Positions 1 through 5,137 of a stretch of DNA of 22,002 nt are shown piece after piece; position 1 is the first letter of the stretch, and every line of letters begins with the position of its first letter. The notes under the pieces were generated by a model. The model saw only the letters and a list, made by a program, of their open reading frames with translations, was not told where the DNA came from and ran no database searches. Source of the DNA: a virus; the IMG/VR virus record IMGVR_UViG_3300017605_000684, positions 1 through 22,002 of that record; one strand, 5' to 3'. The translations under genes were made by a program, and so were the position numbers.

Positions 1-93
1 GGCGTTGATTGAGTCTGAGAAATTATACCAGTAACTCTTGACACTGGTATAGGTGTCTTCGATTATCTGGCCGGGGTAAAGTGTGGTTTTCAT
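1..93 (-). CDS. Unrecognised phage protein, N-terminal 31 residues (cut by window edge)
   Basis: The reading frame begins with ATG at 93-91 on the minus strand and stays open to the window edge, giving a start of MKTTLYPGQIIEDTYTSV. I do not recognise the family. Confidence that it is a gene comes from its initiation region: the bases upstream of this ATG (AAAGGCAAA, then CGACAATG) nearly duplicate those upstream of the AAA+ ATPase gene that ends 32 bases before it. The two genes therefore look co-transcribed leftwards and similarly translated. MoxR-type ATPases usually work with a partner such as a VWA-domain protein encoded next to them, so the continuation of this gene is a candidate partner. 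That last point is inference only. Confidence 0.6.
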   Translation of the reverse strand, partial: MKTTLYPGQIIEDTYTSVKSYWYNFSDSINA

Positions 94-125
94 TGTCGTT
101 TGCCTTTACTGGACTGTCGTCCTAA

Positions 126-1337
126 TTACAGCGTGGTCTTCGCGGTGATGTGGGCCACAAGCTTGCGCCGGTCATCTACGGGAACACCAAACCACACCGT
201 ATGATTCTCCGTCTCGTGGCGGTCCATGCCAGACGTGAGCAGTGCCGCACCTTGCTGAATCCGACGCGTGCCAAAGATGTGCAGCATGCGGAGTTCATTC
301 GCTGCATCACGCAGGGCATGCACAAAATTCATCCACTGCTCGCAAACCGGATTGTTGAATTTTGCCACAATGGCAGCTTCCACGGCACGGTCATAGTCCC
401 ATGAAATGCCAGCGAAACGGTCAAGCGTCGCGCCGTCAAGCTCATTGCGGCCAACATACTGTGACGTGGCACCGTGACCGTAAGTGTTTGCTGAGGCGAT
501 GCAGTAAAACTCTGCATGCGGGTAGATGACCTGCCCGTCCGGAAATACGGTAGGCGCACCTGAAAGAGCAGCATTCAGGATTGTGAGCACACCCGCGTTA
601 CCTGCATCGATTTCATCGAGCAGGAACAGTCCGCCATGTTCCAGAGCATCGCGAAATGGTGTCCGGATGTATGCACCGTTCGTCACATTTGTGTAACCGA
701 GCAGGTCTGATTTCGAGGTTTGCGGACCCACAGAGAACGGGAAATAACGCAGTGCTTTACCCTGTTCATCCACGCCAAACAAGTGCTTTGCCATGAGTTG
801 CGCCGCGTGTGTTTTACCACATCCGGCGGGGCCAACAATCATGACGTGCAATTTGGCCGTCAAAAGCTGTAGCAGTCGAGCAGCGGATTCACTCAGTCCG
901 GCAGCGATATCAATCGTGCCGTCCTGATTTACAATGTGGACCTCATGAACATGGACGATGGGCGATACGTTGGCCGGTGAGAATGCTTCAAGTTCATCCT
1001 GAATCCGTTTCACCACAAACGGTTCGACCAATGTGTAAAGTGCTGCTCCGGCATCACTGGCCCCCTGCGGCGGAGCAGGCGCAGGCGCAGGCGCAGGCGG
1101 CAGCACTTCAATGTGATGACCGGGGCCATCAGCATTGGGAACAACCACTACAGACGGTTGTGATGCCTTATTGCCCCAATTGAGGCATGAGCCACCGGGT
1201 CCACCATGCTGAGTGCCGTCCGGATTGTGCAAGTGGACTGCACCTGCGGGAGCGGAAAGTGTCGGCGGGAGTTTACGCCAAAAGAGATTTGTTGCGCCAC
1301 AAAATTGACAGGTTTTCGGAGTGCGCGTGCGTGCCAT
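126..1337 (-). CDS. MoxR/CbbQ-like AAA+ ATPase with N-terminal zinc ribbon
   Basis: A 403-residue AAA+ ATPase. Seen: Walker A GPAGCGKT at 169-176, Walker B LFLLDEID at 237-244, sensor-1 SAN at 282-284, an arginine-finger-like LDRF (R307) and a sensor-2-like FGTRR at 355-359. This arrangement fits the MoxR/CbbQ/NorQ branch, whose members remodel or activate partner proteins by ATP hydrolysis. The first 55 residues resemble a small zinc ribbon (C10, C13, H44, C51 are likely ligands) followed by an Ala-Pro repeat linker at about 81-90. The ATG at 1337-1335 is preceded by AAAAGGCAAATCGACA. It is the first clear gene of a leftward operon, followed 32 bases on by the partial gene at 1-93. Its role in the phage (early takeover, maturation or replication) cannot be read from sequence. 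The AAA+ assignment is firm; the subfamily is likely. Confidence 0.88.
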   Translation of the reverse strand: MARTRTPKTCQFCGATNLFWRKLPPTLSAPAGAVHLHNPDGTQHGGPGGSCLNWGNKASQPSVVVVPNADGPGHHIEVLPPAPAPAPAPPQGASDAGAALYTLVEPFVVKRIQDELEAFSPANVSPIVHVHEVHIVNQDGTIDIAAGLSESAARLLQLLTAKLHVMIVGPAGCGKTHAAQLMAKHLFGVDEQGKALRYFPFSVGPQTSKSDLLGYTNVTNGAYIRTPFRDALEHGGLFLLDEIDAGNAGVLTILNAALSGAPTVFPDGQVIYPHAEFYCIASANTYGHGATSQYVGRNELDGATLDRFAGISWDYDRAVEAAIVAKFNNPVCEQWMNFVHALRDAANELRMLHIFGTRRIQQGAALLTSGMDRHETENHTVWFGVPVDDRRKLVAHITAKTTL

Positions 1338-1545
1338 TGTCGATTTGCCTTTTGGGCTATGCCCTGCGGTAGCTATTCCGCTGTGAATACGAAACCTCAG
1401 ATTCGAGATTCGTTCCGGTTTACGTTATTTGCTGAGCTTGGTTCTGTTCTGTTTCCGTTTGCGATTGATTCGGTGATACGTCGCTAGACGCGCCAAACGA
1501 CGCGCCTTTCGAGTAACTCTGTCCTGTTTGATTCGCATCACAAAC

Positions 1546-1574
1546 ATTGTCGGGTATGCGGAGGCATATGTCAA
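1546..1574 (-). promoter_or_regulatory. Sigma-70-like promoter candidate for the leftward operon
   Basis: Reading the minus strand, a perfect TTGACA (1574-1569) is followed by a 17-base spacer and GACAAT (1551-1546), which matches the -10 consensus at four of six positions. Transcription would start near 1538 and leave a leader of about 200 bases before the ATPase ATG. The leader contains GACGCGCC twice on the plus strand (around 1487-1504). This is the best -35/-10 pair I found for this operon. Confidence 0.45.
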
Positions 1575-1650
1575 GAGGTATGCAAAAGAATTTCAAACAA
1601 TCGCATTTGGCACCGTCAAACACACGTCCAAACAAGTGCAGTTAACCCAG

Positions 1651-1659
1651 TTTTCCACA
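1651..1659 (+). promoter_or_regulatory. DnaA-box-like sequence
   Basis: TTTTCCACA fits the relaxed DnaA box TTWTNCACA. A second, one-mismatch version, ATTTCCACA, lies at 1706-1714 inside the first Crp-like palindrome. Two boxes about 55 bases apart next to repeats could mark an origin, but short boxes occur by chance. Confidence 0.3.
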
Positions 1660-1697
1660 GGCTAAGTGCTTGTGCATATAAAGTGGACATTTTGTCA

Positions 1698-1715
1698 CTG
1701 TGGCGATTTCCACAG
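1698..1715. promoter_or_regulatory. Crp/FNR-geometry palindrome, variant (CTGTGG-N6-CCACAG)
   Basis: A perfect inverted repeat with 6-base arms and a 6-base spacer. It has the same geometry as the sites at 1804-1821 and 1973-1994, but with GG/CC in place of GA/TC at the inner positions. A TTGACA hexamer lies 7 bases to its right (1723-1728) without a good -10. Confidence 0.45.
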
Positions 1716-1763
1716 GGGGGCCTTGACAGGGGTATGGGCGGAATCCGCTACGCTGTGCGGGGC

Positions 1764-1803
1764 TGTGGGCGTGTCTGGCAGGGGATGCTGGGGAACGCCC
1801 ACA
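1764..1803. repeat. 9-bp inverted repeat with 22-base spacer
   Basis: TGTGGGCGT (1764-1772) is the exact reverse complement of ACGCCCACA (1795-1803). The right arm directly abuts the Crp-like palindrome that begins at 1804. It could form a stem-loop in RNA or be a second protein-binding site. No T-run follows, so it is not a standard terminator. Confidence 0.5.
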
Positions 1804-1821
1804 TTGTGATACTTTTCACAA
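1804..1821. promoter_or_regulatory. Crp-like operator TTGTGA-N6-TCACAA
   Basis: A perfect inverted repeat matching the core TGTGA-N6-TCACA known for Crp-family regulators. It is one of three such palindromes in about 300 bases. The regulator could be a host Crp/Vfr/FNR-type protein or a phage protein encoded outside the window. Confidence 0.6.
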
Positions 1822-1972
1822 GCTGACAGCATTCGATCATATGCCCTAAAGCGTTCCGGCTGGCGCGTGCGATTCCCCCCGCGTAAGCTCTGCCGTGGTG
1901 GACCCGCACCGGATTGTTTGTTTAGATTGTTTGCCCTAAACAATGGCGATCACATGCAGTGCAAGCCGGGAT

Positions 1973-1994
1973 GCTTGTGATAAATTTCACAAGC
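1973..1994. promoter_or_regulatory. Crp-like operator GCTTGTGA-N6-TCACAAGC
   Basis: The longest of the three palindromes, with perfect 8-base arms around an A+T-rich spacer (TAAATT). The TGTGA-N6-TCACA core is exact. The series of GC-rich hairpins starts 5 bases downstream, and the TATAAT-associated tandem repeat about 95 bases downstream. Confidence 0.62.
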
Positions 1995-1998
1995 GGTT

Positions 1999-2071
1999 GC
2001 GCTTCGCGCTGCGGGCACGGCCCGCCCCCCATATGCCCATCTGACGATGGGACTCCGCCGCTGCGCGGCGG
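1999..2071. repeat. Cluster of GC-rich triloop hairpins
   Basis: Three consecutive hairpins each have a 3-base loop: GCGC-TTC-GCGC at 1999-2009, GCGGGC-ACG-GCCCGC at 2011-2025, and CCGCCGC-TGC-GCGGCGG at 2055-2071. All stems are perfect and pure G/C. No T-run follows, so these are not simple terminators. The third hairpin begins in the last two bases of a GGGACTCC motif (2049-2056). Confidence 0.55.
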
Positions 2072-2089
2072 CCACAAGCTTCGTCTCTC

Positions 2090-2123
2090 ACTCCGCACAG
2101 TATCTTACTCCGCACAGTATAAT
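2090..2123 (+). promoter_or_regulatory. Tandem 14-bp repeat overlapping a perfect TATAAT
   Basis: ACTCCGCACAGTAT occurs at 2090-2103 and again at 2107-2120, a 17-base period. The second copy runs into TATAAT at 2118-2123. No good -35 sits 16-18 bases upstream, so the tandem repeat occupies the space where an activator or repressor would bind. A degenerate copy, ACTCCTACAGTAT, occurs at 2404-2416 upstream of the TTGACA promoter candidate. Confidence 0.5.
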
Positions 2124-2274
2124 ATGGTTCATGCAGATAAAACAAAAAACTATACTTTCTCCATCGGTGGGACTCCTGCAGCGTGCCGCGCACCCGTATA
2201 TAGGGGTGTCGGCGCAGGGTCGGCTCTGAGGGCGTGCCAGACGCATTTGGAGGCGATTCTAGGCGGGTGAAACG

Positions 2275-2344
2275 GGCGCTTCGCGCCTGTGCCCTTGTGG
2301 ACATCCGCGCTCGTCAGGGAGCCGCCTGTGGCCGCTGCGCGGCC
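2275..2344. repeat. Second pair of GC-rich triloop hairpins
   Basis: GGCGC-TTC-GCGCC at 2275-2287 and GGCCGC-TGC-GCGGCC at 2330-2344. The first repeats the GCGCTTCGCGC core of the hairpin at 1999-2009, and the second repeats GCCGCTGCGCGGC of the hairpin at 2055-2071. The set therefore looks like two hairpin types each present twice. Confidence 0.5.
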
Positions 2345-2350
2345 CCCGCA

Positions 2351-2388
2351 CTCGGAATCGACGGCCGAGCGATAGCAGAGCATTTTTT
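2351..2388 (+). terminator. Weak terminator-like hairpin plus T6 run
   Basis: CTCGG (2351-2355) can pair with CCGAG (2365-2369), and a run of six T follows at 2383-2388. The stem is only 5 bp and the T-run starts 13 bases after it, so this is not a canonical intrinsic terminator. It would end a rightward transcript started at the TATAAT near 2118. Confidence 0.2.
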
Positions 2389-2439
2389 CTAATGTTGGCA
2401 GGGACTCCTACAGTATTTCCTTTCATGCGGAAAAAAGAC

Positions 2440-2468
2440 TTGACATCCTCCTTCCATCCGGCTACCCT
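2440..2468 (+). promoter_or_regulatory. Promoter candidate for the rightward late operon
   Basis: A perfect TTGACA (2440-2445) is followed by a 17-base spacer and TACCCT (2463-2468), a weak -10 matching at three of six positions. Transcription would start near 2475, about 90 bases upstream of the first rightward gene. The weak -10 and the ACTCC-type element 24 bases upstream (2404-2416) suggest that activation may be needed. Confidence 0.4.
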
Positions 2469-2563
2469 CAGAGGGCGCTGCGCGCATGCACAGTGCTCCC
2501 CCCAATCTCACACGTTAAGATTTCCGGTCTTCGTTAAGAAGATTTAAGAAAGAGAGTGGAAGA

Positions 2564-3106
2564 ATGCCGGAACGACCAGCAACACTGTCGGGAACTCTGT
2601 CATGGGATGAAGCGTCACCAGAGCAGCCGATTTATACTCCCACACCGCCGCCGGGACGACCCACACATCCCATCGCTACGCCGCCGCTGGTCCCATCGCA
2701 TCCCATCTGGATTACCGATGCGCCCGACCATCCTGCACATCCGATCGTGCTGCCAGACCCTCCCGTCAGCATTTGGCCCCCGCGTCCGGATAACTCACTG
2801 CCGCCGTATCCGGGGTATCCAGCACATCCTATTTGGATTGGGACTCCGGGGCGTCCGACGCATCCGATATATCTGCCACCCGGTGTAGGACCGGTTCCGC
2901 CGATGGAGCCGGGTGGTCATCCATCACATCCTATCGTTCTTCCTGTTCCACCGAATGGGGCTGGTTCTCCGTCACACCCCATCGTGCTACCCATTGTTCC
3001 CGGTGCGATTCCGGAAGGTAGCGAGCTGTATTTCAGTCCCACACTGGGATATTTCATCGCTATCAAAATCAGCGGTGAGGACATGCCAGTAGTAGACCCG
3101 CGCTAG
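2564..3106 (+). CDS. Proline-rich protein with seven HPI repeats
   Basis: A 180-residue protein dominated by proline. The tripeptide HPI occurs seven times (residues 35, 46, 59, 88, 100, 122 and 138), nearly always as P-[A/S/T]-HPI followed by one aromatic or aliphatic residue and often LP. The last 30 residues (from GSELYFSP) lose the repeat and look like a short folded beta tail. No signal peptide or membrane segment is visible. Similar HPI-rich proteins are common as hypothetical proteins in uncultured phages, to my recollection; no function is known to me. The repeats suggest an extended, possibly metal-binding or protein-binding surface. The ATG is preceded by AGAGAGTGGAAGA, and it is the first gene of the rightward block. 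Confidence 0.75.
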   Translation: MPERPATLSGTLSWDEASPEQPIYTPTPPPGRPTHPIATPPLVPSHPIWITDAPDHPAHPIVLPDPPVSIWPPRPDNSLPPYPGYPAHPIWIGTPGRPTHPIYLPPGVGPVPPMEPGGHPSHPIVLPVPPNGAGSPSHPIVLPIVPGAIPEGSELYFSPTLGYFIAIKISGEDMPVVDPR

Positions 3107-3139
3107 TAAACCCAAGCCGGAAATACCGAAGAGACTCCA

Positions 3140-3829
3140 ATGTTTATCTCAGACGCCGAAGCGAAAGCAAGACTACACGCAGCAGATAATCTCGCTCGAC
3201 GTAATGAGATAGCAGAGAAACCGCGCCGCACACTCACCAATTACAACGAAAGAAAAGAGATAAGATACCAGACTCCCGAAGATACACAACAAGATAATGC
3301 AGATGACACTCCTGCACCAGAAAGTGCGGCACCGAGGGACGGGACCACAATTGCGCCTTTGCATAATGGTGGTCGCCGTCCGGGGGATATAAATCTGTCA
3401 CGCGAAGTGCGCTCCATCATTGGCACCATTGCCAATATGGACACGCTGAAAAACACTGCAAAAGCTTTCGGTGTTTCTCCCCATCACGCGCACGAACTCA
3501 AACACGGCAAACATTCCAACGCACAGGGAACCAATCCAGAACTTGCATCATCTATAGATAGCAAGCTGGAAAGCGCACGCAATACAGCAGCCGAGATGCT
3601 GACGAATGTGCTGCTTGGAATGGACACGTCCAGAATCAGAAAACCAAGAGATGCAGTATACGTAGCAGATAAACTCTCCACTATCGCTACGCGCACCGTC
3701 CGTTCATCAGCATCTGGTGAGGAAGAGGGGAATGGAGGAGCGACCAAACTGATTGTTTACGCTCCAACAATCAAGCAGGAAAATCACTACGAGTCAGTCC
3801 ACACTGGCCCTTCACAACAGGACAGGTAG
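3140..3829 (+). CDS. Helix-turn-helix DNA-binding protein, candidate small terminase
   Basis: A 229-residue hydrophilic protein. Residues 101-123 (TLKNTAKAFGVSPHHAHELKHG) have the shape of a helix-turn-helix: a helix, the turn FGVS, then a basic recognition helix. The first 80 residues are charged and low in complexity. A second helical stretch at about 134-190 (SIDSKLESARNTAAEML and on) could oligomerise, and the C-terminal 40 residues look flexible. Small terminase subunits combine an N-terminal HTH with a central oligomerising helical region, and lie upstream of the large subunit. Position and domain order fit, but five or six genes separate it from terL, where the small subunit is usually adjacent. 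A transcription regulator of the late operon is the main alternative. Confidence 0.6.
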   Translation: MFISDAEAKARLHAADNLARRNEIAEKPRRTLTNYNERKEIRYQTPEDTQQDNADDTPAPESAAPRDGTTIAPLHNGGRRPGDINLSREVRSIIGTIANMDTLKNTAKAFGVSPHHAHELKHGKHSNAQGTNPELASSIDSKLESARNTAAEMLTNVLLGMDTSRIRKPRDAVYVADKLSTIATRTVRSSASGEEEGNGGATKLIVYAPTIKQENHYESVHTGPSQQDR

Positions 3830-3835
3830 AAGAAA

Positions 3836-4078
3836 ATGCCAATCGATAAGCCATATGCGTATCTCAAGCCGTCGAATGATGGCCTTGCTCGTATTACTGA
3901 ACTACGGGAACTTTTTTCTCTTGTAGAAAGGAAAATCAAGGAATTGTGCCCACAATCGCGGCACCAAAGCATCGCGTTGACACGCAATGAAGAGACAGCA
4001 ATGTGGGCAATCAAAGCTGTCGTATTCAATGACCCAGAATCCATAAATACAGTAGATAAAGAGCAGAAGGAAAAATGA
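3836..4078 (+). CDS. acb2: Acb2/Tad1-hairpin family protein, candidate anti-CBASS cyclic-nucleotide sponge
   Basis: An 80-residue protein that looks like the Acb2/Tad1 hairpin family. Seen: an N-terminal PYAYLKPSNDG segment, a first helix (ARITELRELFSLVERKIKEL), then the hallmark CPQSR at 38-42 and ALTRNEETAMWAIKA at 47-61. The last fits the family pattern I recall: CP-S-R, then S-ALT-LEEA-MWA-AI. Characterised Acb2 proteins form oligomers that sequester the cyclic oligonucleotides made by CBASS (and some by Thoeris-type systems), blocking the abortive response. The gene sits 6 bases after the HTH gene and overlaps the next by ATGA, so it is co-transcribed with the late operon. The family call is from recalled pattern, and ligand range cannot be read from sequence. 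Confidence 0.8.
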   Translation: MPIDKPYAYLKPSNDGLARITELRELFSLVERKIKELCPQSRHQSIALTRNEETAMWAIKAVVFNDPESINTVDKEQKEK

Positions 4079-4617
4079 ATACTCCCAATCTGAGAGATAT
4101 TCGTGTTGCAAGTGACCTGAATGCGGATGCTTCTCCTATGGCTCAAGTCATAGTAGCAGGGACTCCCGGCACATCTCACATCGCGCTCCGTCTTATCTGC
4201 TCACTTTCAAGAATCCCGGCTGAGAAAGAGAAACCTGCTGTCCTGAAGATAGAAGGCGGTGCGGCACCGATTGAATTAGAGATGGGGGGTGCGGGAATCC
4301 AGCAGATTGATCTGGGCTATTACGTCTGCATGGATGGAAAAGACCTTGCCATCACGGTCACGGACCCAAACGCGCACAAGGCAGAAGCACCAGCACACGC
4401 TTCGCCAGCGCCAGCACCTGCTCCAGCACCAACAACCAAACCCCCAGTAGCACCTTTGCAGAAGCTCCCTACTCCGCAAGCGCCCTTGCATCCGGCCCCG
4501 CACCACCCAAATCCTACTCCAGCCCCGGCTCCAAACCCTAATCCTGCCCCGCACAAAACGCCGATTTCGGGTCGTTTGGCCGTGTTCTACTACTCAGCAT
4601 CGACGCTAGTCCTCTGA
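4075..4617 (+). CDS. Small beta-rich protein with Pro/Ala-rich C-terminal tail
   Basis: 180 residues in two parts. Residues 1-100 look like a compact beta domain (alternating hydrophobics around VIVAGTPGTSHIALRLICSL and LEMGGAGIQQIDLGYYVC). Residues 108-165 are a flexible tail of AP, NP and HP repeats, such as PAPAPAPAP. The final 15 residues (SGRLAVFYYSASTLVL) are hydrophobic again. Start and stop of the preceding Acb2-like gene overlap by ATGA, so translation is coupled. I do not recognise the family. A beta domain with a Pro-rich linker could be a minor virion or surface-displayed protein, but that is inference. Confidence 0.65.
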   Translation: MNTPNLRDIRVASDLNADASPMAQVIVAGTPGTSHIALRLICSLSRIPAEKEKPAVLKIEGGAAPIELEMGGAGIQQIDLGYYVCMDGKDLAITVTDPNAHKAEAPAHASPAPAPAPAPTTKPPVAPLQKLPTPQAPLHPAPHHPNPTPAPAPNPNPAPHKTPISGRLAVFYYSASTLVL

Positions 4618-4639
4618 ACAGAAAGCTAACGGAGCGACC

Positions 4640-4825
4640 ATGAACATCATCTCTGTGATTGTCGTTCTGGTTATTTTTGGGCTTGCTCTCTATCTAATAG
4701 AGACTTACATCCCAATGTCTCCACCTATCAAAACAGTTCTACGCGTAAGCGTTGTTCTGTTTCTTGTCATCTGGTTGCTTTCCATCATCGGACTTCTGGA
4801 TGGCACCGTTCTCAGAATAAAGTAA
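4640..4825 (+). CDS. Small membrane protein with two transmembrane helices
   Basis: 61 residues. Two hydrophobic helices are clear: about 3-22 (IISVIVVLVIFGLALYLIET) and 33-54 (KTVLRVSVVLFLVIWLLSII), joined by a short YIPMSPPIK loop. The pattern of helix, I-P-M-loop, helix resembles the small Thivi_2564-type membrane proteins often found in phage and bacterial genomes. Function in the family is unknown to me. A holin role is possible because it is a two-helix membrane protein in a phage, but no endolysin gene is visible nearby. The start has a fair ribosome binding site (ACGGAGCGACC before ATG). Confidence 0.7.
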   Translation: MNIISVIVVLVIFGLALYLIETYIPMSPPIKTVLRVSVVLFLVIWLLSIIGLLDGTVLRIK

Positions 4826-4852
4826 CCTCACACGTTCACTGAATCTCACAAC

Positions 4853-5074
4853 ATGGGTTTAGAAACTGCACCGCTTCGCACCCGCGTTCGCGTGGCACGC
4901 ACTGGGGCCAGAGCATTACACGCACAGGGCAAAGCACACGTATTTACTTCGGAGCGCGCCCGAGCGGCGGCGGCTGCGAGATGGGGCGGGAAGGGATATA
5001 AATATGCCACTGAAGAGCGGGAAATCGCAGAAGACGGTCCAGAGCAACATCAGGACCGAGATGGCAGCGGGTAA
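4853..5074 (+). CDS. Small basic protein with Ala/Arg-rich motif (possible gene)
   Basis: A 73-residue frame in the gap between the membrane protein and the 42-residue basic protein, overlapping the latter by 71 bases. The stretch FTSERARAAAAARWGGKG (residues 31-48) looks like the SER-A-A-ARWG motif of small basic KGG-like proteins common in phages. The last 25 residues are simply the other frame of the overlapping gene and look unselected. No strong ribosome binding site precedes the ATG. I consider the N-terminal half likely real. The extent is uncertain and a frameshift joining it to the next gene cannot be excluded. Confidence 0.45.
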   Translation: MGLETAPLRTRVRVARTGARALHAQGKAHVFTSERARAAAAARWGGKGYKYATEEREIAEDGPEQHQDRDGSG

Positions 5075-5132
5075 GCCACAGAAGCAAGCAGTGGCTATCG
5101 CACTAAGCAAAGCTGGCAAGAGCAAAAGGTAA
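5004..5132 (+). CDS. 42-residue basic protein, conserved small phage type
   Basis: ATG at 5004 opens a 42-codon frame beginning MPLKSGKSQKTVQSNIRTEM and ending with QKQAVAIALSKAGKS, stop TAA at 5130-5132. The pattern PLKSG-S-----NI---GKPQKQAVAIAL--A is very common as a tiny protein in phage and bacterial genomes (DUF6496-like, from memory). It is basic and probably binds nucleic acid or a partner protein. It lies 5 bases before the next gene. AAGGGA is placed 9-10 bases upstream as a ribosome binding site. The strong family resemblance makes this more credible than its size suggests. Confidence 0.72.
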   Translation: MPLKSGKSQKTVQSNIRTEMAAGKPQKQAVAIALSKAGKSKR

Positions 5133-5137
5133 GGCAG

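Larger units (their letters stand above)
1338..2563. other. 1.2-kb non-coding divergent control region
   Basis: No convincing gene lies between the leftward ATPase operon and the rightward late operon. The open frames here are short, have alternative starts, lack ribosome binding sites and have composition unlike the flanking proteins. The stretch holds, left to right: a leftward promoter candidate (1546-1574), a DnaA-box-like TTTTCCACA (1651-1659), three Crp-like palindromes (1698-1715, 1804-1821, 1973-1994), a 9-bp inverted repeat (1764-1803), GC-rich hairpins with 3-base loops (1999-2009, 2011-2025, 2055-2071, 2275-2287, 2330-2344), a tandem 14-bp repeat next to TATAAT (2090-2123), a T6 run after a weak hairpin (2351-2388), and a rightward promoter candidate (2440-2468). 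It could combine an early/late switch with a replication origin; the second role is inference. Confidence 0.75.

Noticed and set aside
1420-1635. A small Cys-containing minus-strand frame upstream of the ATPase
   Set aside because: It starts at TTG upstream of the promoter candidate and has no recognisable motif.
1723-1751. TTGACA at 1723 as a rightward promoter
   Set aside because: The -35 is perfect, but no acceptable -10 follows at 16-18 bases (CGCTAC at best).
1959-2270. A 103-residue plus-strand open frame in the control region
   Set aside because: Low-quality composition, no ribosome binding site, and it spans the repeats and TATAAT element.
1987-2304. A 105-residue minus-strand open frame in the control region
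   Set aside because: Very Arg-rich with no family pattern and no ribosome binding site. It covers the palindrome, hairpins and repeats, whose structure explains the open frame better.
4276-4556. Trp/Arg/Cys- and Gly/Ala-rich minus-strand frames opposite the Pro/Ala-rich tail
   Set aside because: These are antisense of AP repeats and not independent genes.
4401-4557. The AP/NP repeat coding region as a CRISPR or DNA repeat array
   Set aside because: The periodicity is short and codon-based, encoding a flexible protein tail, without spacer-repeat structure.
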